Origin: Alkalihalobacillus trypoxylicola
GTDB lineage: Bacteria; Bacillota; Bacilli; Bacillales; Bacillaceae_D
Reading direction: 5' to 3'
Assembly (NCBI RefSeq): GCF_001590785.1
Contig: NZ_LTAO01000003.1
Span: 20,472-84,471, forward strand
Length of the DNA: 64,000 nucleotides
Part shown: positions 27,571-35,428 of the stretch, in pieces
Layout of the letters: every line of letters begins with the position of its first letter
Position numbering within the stretch: the first letter of the stretch is position 1
Program-made: the position numbers and the translations under genes
Notes under the pieces: generated by a model
The model's database searches: none
The model's input: only the letters and a program-made list of their open reading frames with translations
What the model was told of the DNA's origin: nothing

Positions 27571-27825
27571 ATGAACAGTCACCCATCATATCATGCAGGG
27601 GATATTGTCTATGTGTTATATCGTAATCCCCATACTCAGGATGTAGCGAATGTACAGGCAGCGGCTGTTGTCAATCATCCTGAGCAACCTGACCAACTTG
27701 CTTTATTTCTTTACGAAACTTATTACTCTTTAACTGATGAGTTAGCCATTTATACATCGGAGGAAGAAGCTAATCATGCCTATGAATATTATTATGGTGA
27801 TATTTCCGAGGGAAATTTAGAATGA
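27571..27825 (+). CDS. splA: SplA-domain regulator of spore photoproduct lyase
   Basis: An 84-residue acidic protein. HAGDIVYVLYRNPHTQDVAN at the N-terminus and the Glu/Tyr-rich tail match SplA, the negative regulator encoded in front of splB in B. subtilis. ATG 27571 has GGAAGGGG in front; the earlier in-frame ATG at 27535 lacks one. It overlaps splB by four bases (ATGA), so the two are coupled. The exact mechanism of SplA is not established. Confidence 0.85.
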   Translation: MNSHPSYHAGDIVYVLYRNPHTQDVANVQAAAVVNHPEQPDQLALFLYETYYSLTDELAIYTSEEEANHAYEYYYGDISEGNLE

Positions 27826-28850
27826 AAAAGCCATTTAACCCAAAACTAGTTTACTTTGAACCTGGTGCATTAGAATATCCACTTGGTCAACAATTATTAG
27901 AAAAATTTAAACAACAGGATGTTGAAATCCGTACGACAACTTCTCATAATCAAGTACGAAACCTTCCTGGTGATAATGATTTCCAGCGATATCGCGTAGC
28001 AAAATCTACCCTTGTGGTCGGTATCCGTAAGACTTTGAAATTCGATACTTCAAAGCCTTCTGCTGAATATGCCATTCCATTTGCTACTGGCTGTATGGGA
28101 CATTGTCATTATTGTTATTTACAAACTACGATGGGCAGTAAGCCTTATATTCGTACATATGTAAATGTAGATGAAATTTTAGGGGCAGCCGATCAATATA
28201 TGCTAGAGCGAGCTCCAGAAATGACTCGGTTTGAAGCATCCTGTACATCCGATATTGTAGGGATCGATCACTTAACACATACTTTAAAAAGAGCGATTGA
28301 GCATTTCGGAAAATCTGAGTTTGGTAAATTAAGATTCGTCACAAAATTTCATCATGTGGATCATTTATTAGATGCAGAGCATAATGGCAGAACTAGATTT
28401 CGATTTAGTGTAAATGCGGACTATGTCATTAGAAATTTTGAGCCTGGAACATCTCCTTTAGAAAAACGTATTGAAGCAGCTGGAAAAGTAGCACGAGCGG
28501 GGTACCCACTAGGCTTTATAGTTGCACCCATTTATTTGCATGAAGGCTGGAAAGAAGGATATCTTCATATGTTTGAAAAATTAAATGAAGAGCTTCCCGA
28601 AGAAGCAAAAAAAGACTTAACCTTCGAATTTATCCAGCACCGCTTCACAAAACCGGCAAAAAGGGTGATTGAAAAAAATTATCCTATGACTAAATTAGAA
28701 TTAGATGAGGAAAAAAGAAGATACAAATGGGGGAAATATGGGATTGGAAAATATATTTATCAAAAAGAAGAGGAAGAAGATTTAAAAACTCATCTTTATG
28801 GATATATGGAAAAGTATTTTCCTGATGCAAAGCTTGAATATTTTACGTAA
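27822..28850 (+). CDS. splB: Spore photoproduct lyase
   Basis: A 342-residue radical-SAM enzyme that directly reverses the 5-thyminyl-5,6-dihydrothymine lesion formed by UV in spore DNA. The iron-sulfur cluster motif is CMGHCHYC (C-x3-C-x2-C, near residue 91), and the conserved cysteine that donates the hydrogen atom is in EASCTSDIVGIDH near residue 142. Length and ending match B. subtilis SplB. Acts in the germinating spore. Its presence marks the organism as an endospore former. Coupled to splA. Confidence 0.97.
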   Translation: MKKPFNPKLVYFEPGALEYPLGQQLLEKFKQQDVEIRTTTSHNQVRNLPGDNDFQRYRVAKSTLVVGIRKTLKFDTSKPSAEYAIPFATGCMGHCHYCYLQTTMGSKPYIRTYVNVDEILGAADQYMLERAPEMTRFEASCTSDIVGIDHLTHTLKRAIEHFGKSEFGKLRFVTKFHHVDHLLDAEHNGRTRFRFSVNADYVIRNFEPGTSPLEKRIEAAGKVARAGYPLGFIVAPIYLHEGWKEGYLHMFEKLNEELPEEAKKDLTFEFIQHRFTKPAKRVIEKNYPMTKLELDEEKRRYKWGKYGIGKYIYQKEEEEDLKTHLYGYMEKYFPDAKLEYFT

Positions 28851-28867
28851 GAAATACGATAGAGTGT

Positions 28868-29036
28868 AAGGAAGCTCTCATGGTAGCATCCGGTTAGAGA
28901 CGAACTAATTTTTTTAAAACATATTTGGCTTTGCCACTTATCTAGAGTCTTTGTGTCTTTGTCTGCTAGATGTCACTTTCATGAATTTTGAATTCCAATT
29001 GGCCCCCTTTCTTGATGAAAAGGGGACCTTTTCGTA
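28868..29036 (+). repeat. Degenerate family B repeat ending in the splB terminator
   Basis: Shares GAACTAATTTTTTTAAAA, TTTGCCACTTATC, TAGAGTCTTTGTG and CTGCTAGAT blocks with other family B copies and ends in a hairpin, but is strongly diverged. The rest of the gap up to 29252 shows no gene and no clear Fur box. Confidence 0.5.
29001..29033 (+). terminator. Terminator of splAB
   Basis: GGCCCCCTTT (29001-29010) pairs with AAAGGGGACC (29019-29028, one mismatch) and is followed by TTTT. Confidence 0.8.
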
Positions 29037-29252
29037 TCACACTATTCTATAATCGCTACTTGAGCTATTTAAAACATTTTTGTTCCTGCCTACATCTAAA
29101 AAAAACAATAATTTCCATCCATAATTCTTTTATTCTCTTACATTTTTTAATGGCTTATTTAACAGATTCAAAAATGGGCTTTATTCGTTTAACTATACAT
29201 TTATTAGGGAAAATAAGAGTATTCATTTTACTTAGAATGTAGGAGGATACTT

Positions 29253-30560
29253 ATGGAAGAGCCAAAAATTTACGATCTCATTGGAATAGGAATTGGGCCA
29301 TTTAATTTAAGCCTAGCTGCATTAATAGATCCTTTAGAAGAGTACGAAACGCTCTTTTTTGAACAAAAGCAAGAATTCAATTGGCATCCGGGAATGCTTA
29401 TTGAGGGTATGGATTTACAAACACCTTTTTTAGCCGATTTAGTCACCTTTGCTAATCCTACAAGTCCCTATTCGTTTCTTAATTACTTACATACACAAAA
29501 TCGTCTATATCCGTTTTACTTTTTTAATTCTTTTGATATTCCACGTGAAGAATATAATGAATATTGCAAATGGGTAGCTTCCCAACTCAATCATTGCTTC
29601 TTTGACTATAGAGTGGTTGATGTAGAAGAAATTTCTTCAAAACCAAACTCTTACTATCAAGTAGTCGTAAAAAATGGGAAGTCAAATGTAGAAGAAACTT
29701 ATTTTAGCAAGCACATTGTAATAGGGACTGGCAGTATTCCGTTCATTCCTAAGGATTTTAAACCTTTTAAAGAAGAACATGTCATTCATACAAGTCAATA
29801 TTTATATCATGAAGAAGAATTAAAGAGAGGAAAAGCCATTACTCTCGTTGGCTCAGGACAAAGTGCAGCTGAGGTATTTTTAGATTTACTAAGAAAGCAA
29901 AATAATCACGAATATAAACTGACTTGGTATACAAGATCTGCTGGTATCTTTCAGAAGGAAGAAGCCAAAATAGGGAAAGAAGTTTTTTCTCCTGACTATG
30001 TAGATTATTTTCATCAATTATCCTTTCAGCAAAGAAAGGACGCTTTAGAGGATTTAAACTCGCTTAGAAATGGCGTAGACCCTAAAATACTTCGTAACAT
30101 CTACGATCTCTTATATAACCGTTCCATTAACGAACAATTACCTGTGAAAATACAACCAGCCACAGAGGTTAATGGTGTAACAGAAGGAGAAGAATTACCT
30201 CTTCAATTAACATGTAACCAGTGGCAGGAAGGACAAAGCTTCACAGAGGAAACCGATCGGGTAATCTTGGCAACAGGCTATAAGCCCAACCTTCCTGATT
30301 GGTTATCAAAATTTAAAGAGGATATCATATGGGAAGACGAAAAAAGGTTTAAGGTTTCTAATGATTATCGAATAGAATTTAAGGATAAACGTAAAAATCA
30401 TATGTTTACCTTAACTAATATTGAGCATTCTCACGGCGCTAGTGCTACAAATTTAGGTCTCTCTGTCCTAAGAAATCAAATGATTATTAATACGCTCGCT
30501 GGAAAGAGCATCTATCCAATTCCAAAGAGAACGATCTTTCAACAATTTTCTCCCAATTGA
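29253..30560 (+). CDS. L-lysine/L-ornithine N-monooxygenase family flavoenzyme
   Basis: A 435-residue class B flavin monooxygenase of the SidA/IucD/PvdA family, which hydroxylates the side-chain amine of lysine or ornithine for hydroxamate siderophores. The FAD site is GIGIGPFNLSLAALI, followed by WHPGMLIEGMDLQTPFLADL; the NADPH site is LVGSGQSAAEVFLDLL; the C-terminal ATGYKPNLPDW motif is intact. TAGGAGG precedes the start. No siderophore synthetase, transporter or Fur box is visible around it, so it looks like an orphan or serves a pathway encoded elsewhere. Confidence 0.9.
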   Translation: MEEPKIYDLIGIGIGPFNLSLAALIDPLEEYETLFFEQKQEFNWHPGMLIEGMDLQTPFLADLVTFANPTSPYSFLNYLHTQNRLYPFYFFNSFDIPREEYNEYCKWVASQLNHCFFDYRVVDVEEISSKPNSYYQVVVKNGKSNVEETYFSKHIVIGTGSIPFIPKDFKPFKEEHVIHTSQYLYHEEELKRGKAITLVGSGQSAAEVFLDLLRKQNNHEYKLTWYTRSAGIFQKEEAKIGKEVFSPDYVDYFHQLSFQQRKDALEDLNSLRNGVDPKILRNIYDLLYNRSINEQLPVKIQPATEVNGVTEGEELPLQLTCNQWQEGQSFTEETDRVILATGYKPNLPDWLSKFKEDIIWEDEKRFKVSNDYRIEFKDKRKNHMFTLTNIEHSHGASATNLGLSVLRNQMIINTLAGKSIYPIPKRTIFQQFSPN

Positions 30561-30581
30561 TAAGCATAGGAAATATAATGA

Positions 30582-30617
30582 TAAGTCCAACGACATGCCC
30601 GGACGTTGGACTTTATT
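30582..30617. terminator. Bidirectional terminator between convergent genes
   Basis: AAGTCCAACG (30584-30593) and CGTTGGACTT (30604-30613) form a 10-bp stem at the meeting point of two converging genes; the hairpin touches the stop codon of the minus-strand gene. Confidence 0.75.
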
Positions 30618-31107
30618 TCTTGTTACTTTTAAGTTTTCTCACAATACTATCAACTGAATCTTCTACATTCATTAGATCCGTATCTATGACCATAGAAGCT
30701 GAGCGCTTGATGATTTCATTAAATTGGTGATAATTGGCGGTAATTTCCGCTCTTTCCCTTTCTATTTTTCCATATGGATTATTGGTTCGTTTAGAGACTC
30801 TGTATAAAATGGTCTCTAGTGAAGTTGTTAAACATATCACTTCATTAAAATAACCGTAAAATTTCCCTTGATTCGAAACTGTACCTGAAATAATTAATGG
30901 CGTTTTTCTAGTGTTCTTCAACAAACGTTCGATTTTATCTTCGTCCCATAACCATTCATATTCATCTCTCTCTTTTTGGTAAACGGAAATTGAATAATTA
31001 AAATAATCCGTATCAATGGTTTGAAAACCCATTAGAGAAAGCTTCTCTAAAACCGTAGATTTCCCCGTTCCAGACATGCCAGTAATAAGTAAAATAGAAT
31101 CATTCAC
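30613..31107 (-). CDS. P-loop nucleotide kinase-like protein
   Basis: A 164-residue AAA_18/AAA_33-type P-loop protein. The Walker A is ITGMSGTGKSTVLEKL at residues 8-23 and an aspartate in IDTDYF follows strand 2, the pattern of small-molecule or nucleoside kinases and shikimate/adenylate-kinase-like proteins. No lid or substrate motif lets me name the substrate. Single gene, with a shared terminator. Confidence 0.75.
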   Translation of the reverse strand: MNDSILLITGMSGTGKSTVLEKLSLMGFQTIDTDYFNYSISVYQKERDEYEWLWDEDKIERLLKNTRKTPLIISGTVSNQGKFYGYFNEVICLTTSLETILYRVSKRTNNPYGKIERERAEITANYHQFNEIIKRSASMVIDTDLMNVEDSVDSIVRKLKSNKK

Positions 31108-31147
31108 TAAAAATCACCTGCCTTTTATAGAATAAAAATGTCTTCTC

Positions 31148-31325
31148 TCTAACAGGTAACGGGCTGAGACAATACCTCAAGAATGGATGATTCGCTCTCC
31201 CCTTCGCGTCCAGTGGGGTGCTGCGGAACTAACTTTTTTAAAAGTGGATTTCGGCATGTCCGCTAGCTTACACGCCTTCTACCCTTTCAAAAAAACCTCC
31301 TTTTTTCACAGTAAGGAGGTTCATG
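31148..31325 (+). repeat. Family B intergenic repeat
   Basis: Blocks GCTCTCCCCTTCGCGTCCAG, GGTGCTGCGGAACTAAC, TTTTTTAAAAGT and GATTTCGGCATG align with the copy at 62.0 kb. Lies between converging transcription of the P-loop gene side and the ABC exporter side. Confidence 0.8.
31288..31322 (-). terminator. Terminator of the DrrAB-type exporter operon
   Basis: AACCTCCTT (31294-31302) and AAGGAGGTT (31313-31321); on the minus strand a run of seven T follows. Confidence 0.75.
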
Positions 31326-31400
31326 GTTCGTTACACATCATTTCAATTTTCTCTCGTATGGTGATATTAAAACAGGTTTTGTCCCGTCCTGCCTTTACTA

Positions 31401-32234
31401 TTATTTTTTATTTCGATATAAATACATAGTAAGTGGAGCAAAAATAAGTAAGATAATGGCTGATGCAATGAAAACATAAATTAATTGTTCAGCTGTTACA
31501 CTTCCATGCATAAGACCACGAACGGCTGCAGCTAATAAGGAAATAGGGTTAATCTCTACAAATCCTTGAAGCCAGGTTGGTAATGTTTCAGGAGCAACAA
31601 ATACGTTACTAACAAATGTTAAAGGAAACAAAACCATCATACTAACCATCATTAGTGATTTTTCTGAACGTAATATCATCGCAAGTGTCGTCCAAATCCA
31701 TGATAAACAGAAGCAAAACCAAAGGACGATTCCTACTGCCAGTATAACCCCGATGAATCCCCCCTCTGCCCGAAATCCTAATATGTAACCAAGACCAATC
31801 ATAATCGAGGATGCCATACTATAACGAAGTACATCTACTAAAAGAGCTCCTACTAATGCGGATGGTAACCAGATAGGTAAGGTACGAAAGCGATCGAAAA
31901 TCCCCTTCTTAATGTCATTATTTAAATCAAGACCCGTATACATCGTAATTTGTGATACGGTCATGACTAAAATTCCTGGAAGCAGGAATTGTAAATATTC
32001 GCTAGTTGAACCTGCAATCGCTCCACCAAATAGATAGGTGAACATAAGCAAGAAAATAATAGGGAACATCGTGACATCAAATAATTGTTCAGGTATATGC
32101 TTAATTCTAAGCAAGGCACGCTTTCCGAAGGTTAGACTAGACGATAAGGGATTAGGACTATTAGGACGTTTTGTCTGAGAAAAAACGTCTAATAATTCTT
32201 TTTCCTCTTGAGTTTGTTCGTACGGTTTATTCAT
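31401..32234 (-). CDS. ABC-2 type permease, DrrB-like
   Basis: A 277-residue inner-membrane permease with six spans after a cytoplasmic N-terminal region of about 50 residues. PGILVMTVSQITMYTGLDLN and KKGIFDRFRTLPI, then LPLTFVSNVFVAPETLPTWL and NPISLLAAAVRGLM, are hallmarks of the daunorubicin-resistance DrrB family. The start at 32234 (MNKPYEQ) has AAAGGGG in front and overlaps the ATPase gene by eight bases. With that ATPase it should export a hydrophobic drug or lipid-like compound. Confidence 0.9.
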   Translation of the reverse strand: MNKPYEQTQEEKELLDVFSQTKRPNSPNPLSSSLTFGKRALLRIKHIPEQLFDVTMFPIIFLLMFTYLFGGAIAGSTSEYLQFLLPGILVMTVSQITMYTGLDLNNDIKKGIFDRFRTLPIWLPSALVGALLVDVLRYSMASSIMIGLGYILGFRAEGGFIGVILAVGIVLWFCFCLSWIWTTLAMILRSEKSLMMVSMMVLFPLTFVSNVFVAPETLPTWLQGFVEINPISLLAAAVRGLMHGSVTAEQLIYVFIASAIILLIFAPLTMYLYRNKK

Positions 32235-33213
32235 GACTTCCACCCCTTTCTATTGCTTCGTCAGTCGGCTTTTGACCCGTTAATGAAAGAAACACCTCAT
32301 CTAAACTTGGCTGTCCTAATGTAAAAGAATCAACGACAATCGATTGCTCTGTTAAGACCTTCAGAATTTCGATCGCTTCTAATGATTGGTCAATTCGAAT
32401 ATGAAAGGACCCTGGTTCATTCAAGGTTTGAATCGAACTTGGGAAGCTTCTAGCAACTAGTTCCATTGCCTGTTCTCTTTCATTTTCATTCTTCAATGTA
32501 ATCGCTAAAAGATTAGAGCCTACAGAGGACTTTAATTCATTTGGTGTCCCTTCTGCGATAATTTTCCCATCATTTATTACAGCAATACGATCAGCTAGTT
32601 GATCAGCTTCTTCTAAATATTGCGTCGTTAAAAGAACCGTTGTTCCTGCCTTTACTAAAATGCGAATAATATCCCAAACCTGATTTCGACTACGCGGATC
32701 GAGACCTGTAGTCGGTTCATCTAAAAACAATAAATCTGGAGTTAGTACAATACTGCCCGCTATATCAATCCTTCTACGCATCCCACCAGAATATTTTTTC
32801 ACCTGTCGATTACTTGCCTCTTCTAAACGAAAGGCTTTTAATAATTGAACCGCTCGTTCTTTCGCTTCTTTTTTGGTATAACCAACTAGCTTAGAAAGCA
32901 TCACTAAATTTTCATAGCCCGTCAAGTCTTCATCTAATGAAGCATACTGCCCGGTTAAGCTAATTCTTTTTCTAACCTCAGCTGTTTCCGTTTTAATATC
33001 ATATCCAAAAACCTTTGCCTCTCCACCATCAGGTTTTAGTAGTGTGGAAAGCATTCGTATCGTCGTTGTTTTTCCAGCCCCATTCGGACCTAAAAAACCA
33101 TAAACCACCCCTTTTTTTATTTTTAAGTCAACACCATCTACGGCTCTATGCTCCCCAAATATTTTAACTAGTCCTTTTGCCTCAACGGCTAATACATTCT
33201 CTTCTCCAACCAT
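32227..33213 (-). CDS. ABC transporter ATP-binding protein, DrrA-like
   Basis: A protein of about 328 residues. Walker A is GFLGPNGAGKTTT, the signature is YSGGMRRRIDIAG, Walker B is LLFLDEPTTGLDPRSRNQVW, followed by the H-loop region LLTTQYLEEADQLADR in which glutamine takes the histidine place, as is normal in DrrA. The C-terminal extension and GQPSLDEVFLSLTGQ are also DrrA-like. I choose ATG 33213, eleven bases after AAGGAG; GTG codons at 33219 and 33225 are alternatives. First gene of the exporter operon, downstream of a MerR/TipAS regulator. Confidence 0.92.
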   Translation of the reverse strand: MVGEENVLAVEAKGLVKIFGEHRAVDGVDLKIKKGVVYGFLGPNGAGKTTTIRMLSTLLKPDGGEAKVFGYDIKTETAEVRKRISLTGQYASLDEDLTGYENLVMLSKLVGYTKKEAKERAVQLLKAFRLEEASNRQVKKYSGGMRRRIDIAGSIVLTPDLLFLDEPTTGLDPRSRNQVWDIIRILVKAGTTVLLTTQYLEEADQLADRIAVINDGKIIAEGTPNELKSSVGSNLLAITLKNENEREQAMELVARSFPSSIQTLNEPGSFHIRIDQSLEAIEILKVLTEQSIVVDSFTLGQPSLDEVFLSLTGQKPTDEAIERGGSHE

Positions 33214-33318
33214 ATCCACTTTCACTCCTTTTTATCATACAACTGACCTTAAAATGAGTCTTTCTATTTTCCATTCTTTTTAATCAAGCGGTTTCCACAT
33301 ACAGCTCAGTTTGATTTC

Positions 33319-34065
33319 CTATTTTTTTTGTAAATAATAATGATTAACTGCTTGATCACTATACGTTTTGATAGGCTCTGGTATAACACTTTCAAACAAA
33401 TGGGCATTCTCTTCAAAAAGATCAATTTTATCAGCTATTTGTTCAACAATACTTGGGTCCACCATTTTTTCAATATCAACCATCAATTCCTTAATAATAC
33501 ACTGTACTTCCTCACTAGTCGGATCTTTCCCTTGGTTAATGGCATCAATCATTTTATGAAAATAGATGACATTTTGCTTAAGTATACGACCTCTATCATC
33601 TGGACTGTGATTAAATAATTGGTCGACCCATTCCTTAGAAAAATGTTTAATCAAAAAATTCTTTTGCTCCCTCTCTAGTCGATACATATTAACGACCATA
33701 AAAAGAATATCCATGTATTCTACCGCTTTACCTTCACTAACCTCCACTATTTGCTCAGCATCTTCTACTGCTTCAATCATTGTTTCAAGACGTTCCTTTT
33801 GTTCCATTAATAGCTTCTTCTGCAAAGATAATGTAAATGAATAATGTTCTTTATTTTCATCTAAAAGTGGTTTAATCTCATCTAAAGAAATACCTAGAAA
33901 TTTCCACGCTTGAATTCTTAATAATATTTTTTCTTCTTCTTTTCCATATAACTTATGACCCTGAGCATTCGTGCTTTGAGGCTTTAATATGCCAATATCA
34001 TCATAATAACGAAGTGTTCGAACCGTCACATTTATCCTTTTTGCAAATGTTCCAATCGTTTCCAT
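33319..34065 (-). CDS. MerR-family regulator with TipAS-like drug-sensing domain
   Basis: A 248-residue regulator. The N-terminal MerR domain (TIGTFAKRINVTVRTLRYYD, residues 3-22) is followed by a coiled-coil helix (about 75-110). The C-terminal part (about 120-245, FLIKHFSKEWVDQLFNHSPD and YFHKMIDAINQGKDPTS) resembles the TipAS antibiotic-binding fold. It is transcribed toward the DrrAB-type exporter about 105 bases downstream, so it may activate that operon when a drug binds. That link is from position only. Confidence 0.87.
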   Translation of the reverse strand: METIGTFAKRINVTVRTLRYYDDIGILKPQSTNAQGHKLYGKEEEKILLRIQAWKFLGISLDEIKPLLDENKEHYSFTLSLQKKLLMEQKERLETMIEAVEDAEQIVEVSEGKAVEYMDILFMVVNMYRLEREQKNFLIKHFSKEWVDQLFNHSPDDRGRILKQNVIYFHKMIDAINQGKDPTSEEVQCIIKELMVDIEKMVDPSIVEQIADKIDLFEENAHLFESVIPEPIKTYSDQAVNHYYLQKK

Positions 34066-34371
34066 ATCTTCACAACCCCTTTCACTTTTTTAAATTGTAT
34101 CCTGTTACGTTACGTTATAAGCAAGAGGTTTTTTTGTATATGAAAAACTTAATTTTATCGTTTACTTCTTTTCTTCTACTATATTATCGTACACTTTTAC
34201 TCATTTGTATTACTTATCCAAAAATTTATTTAGATATATATGTTCATTAACTCATTGCAATTCTTTATGGGCAATTTTAATGATGGCATAGTACGAGCTC
34301 AAAATATTTAATACTTCGTTAAATCATAATCTTGAATCATTTATTTATTAAAACGGAACGATTGGTTTTTG

Positions 34372-34503
34372 TTTTCCACTTTAGGTAGATGCTTTCCCAA
34401 GGGCTTGTCTTCAGCTAACTCTAACTAGGCTGGGCTTCGTCAGAGTGGATCTTCAGACTGCGCTCATCCTTTGGGAGTCACTACCTACCGTTACAATCAA
34501 TAA
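34372..34503 (-). repeat. Family A repeat
   Basis: Reverse-orientation copy, arms intact (TAGGTAG at 34382 and CTACCTA near 34491). Confidence 0.9.
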
Positions 34504-34560
34504 GTAAATTCACAAGCATTCAAGACATATTTTTTACTTCACTTAAACTCACTACATCAT

Positions 34561-34697
34561 TTCTATCTTTTAAGAAAATCGAACGATTAGGTTGTTGATT
34601 TTCCCTTTAGGTAGATGCTTTCCCAAGGGCTTGTCTTCAGCTAAATTGATGTTCGGTTTCGTTCACTTATAAATCAATGATGAAATGGACTCATGCA
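34561..34697 (-). repeat. Partial family A repeat
   Basis: Only the half from TTGATTTTC through TAGGTAGATGCTTTCCCAAG to CTTCAGCTAA remains; it then jumps to the distal flank (GTTCGGTTTCGTTCACTTAT), an internal deletion of the central hairpin and left arm. Confidence 0.8.
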
Positions 34698-34705
34698 AAA
34701 AAACA

Positions 34706-34769
34706 TTGACAGGTTTAACGATTCTCACTAAAATAGGTAAGCAACCTATAATAGACCAGTCAGTATAAT
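34706..34769 (+). promoter_or_regulatory. lmrA promoter and LmrA/YxaF-type operator
   Basis: Consensus -35 TTGACA (34706-34711), 17 bases, TAAAAT (34729-34734). Downstream, over the expected transcription start, is TAGACCAGTCAGTATAAT (34752-34769). Its complement fits the LmrA/YxaF box I recall from B. subtilis (AWTATA-tagaNYGg-TCTA) at essentially all defined positions, so autorepression is expected. Confidence 0.75.
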
Positions 34770-34789
34770 CTTAAAGGAGAACAGACTTA

Positions 34790-35362
34790 ATGGATGCAAA
34801 ACTAGATTCAAAAACGAATATCCTCGCTGCTGCTGCTAGACTTTTTCATTTACAAGGCTATCACGCAACAGGTCTTAACCAGATTTTAAAAGAAAGTGGT
34901 GCTCCTAAAGGATCTCTCTATTACTATTTTCCAAATGGAAAAGAACAGCTAGCTACAGAAGCTATTGAGCAAATGAGCGAACGAATTTACGTTGAAATTA
35001 AAAATAGCTTAAATAACTTTCCAACGTTAAAAGAAGGAATTCAGTTTTATATTGAGAAATTAGCTCAAAAATTCGATAAAATAGACGAGCTCGAATCGAT
35101 GCCCATAGGGCTTCTAGCTTCAGAAACTTCTTTAATTAGTGAGCCTTTGCGAAACACATGCTTACGCTCTTATCAGAAATGGGAGGATTTATATTATCAA
35201 AAATTAATTGAAAACCATTTTGACAGTAAGGATGCATCGCATATTAGTGTAATGATTACCTGTTTAATAGAAGGAGCAATTACCCGTTCGTTAGTAAGTC
35301 ATAATGGGAATCCATTGAGAGAGGTTCGTATTAGTTTAAATAAACTGATTGAAGAAAAATGA
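34790..35362 (+). CDS. lmrA: TetR-family repressor, LmrA/YxaF type
   Basis: A 190-residue TetR-family repressor. The helix-turn-helix covers residues 9-50, with HLQGYHATGLNQILKESGAP and KGSLYYYFPNGKEQLA, the sequence typical of the LmrA/YxaF/YcdC subgroup. The C-terminal domain should bind the inducing drug. AAAGGAG precedes the start. An LmrA/YxaF box lies in its own leader and the DHA2 exporter gene follows by 66 bases, the same arrangement as lmrA-lmrB of B. subtilis. Confidence 0.88.
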   Translation: MDAKLDSKTNILAAAARLFHLQGYHATGLNQILKESGAPKGSLYYYFPNGKEQLATEAIEQMSERIYVEIKNSLNNFPTLKEGIQFYIEKLAQKFDKIDELESMPIGLLASETSLISEPLRNTCLRSYQKWEDLYYQKLIENHFDSKDASHISVMITCLIEGAITRSLVSHNGNPLREVRISLNKLIEEK

Positions 35363-35428
35363 ATGTAATTTAACTATTCGTAAAAAATATAAATATAGAC
35401 AATTTGTAGAGATGGAGAGGTATGCAGC

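Noticed and set aside
28988..29242. 84-codon plus-strand frame between splB and the monooxygenase gene
   Set aside because: It starts in the splB terminator, has no ribosome site and a composition unlike a protein.
29100..29252. Fur box upstream of the N-monooxygenase gene
   Set aside because: Only loose A/T symmetry; nothing close to the GATAATGATAAT pattern.
34014..34250. 78-codon plus-strand frame
   Set aside because: Starts antisense to the MerR gene and runs into A+T-rich intergenic DNA without a ribosome site.
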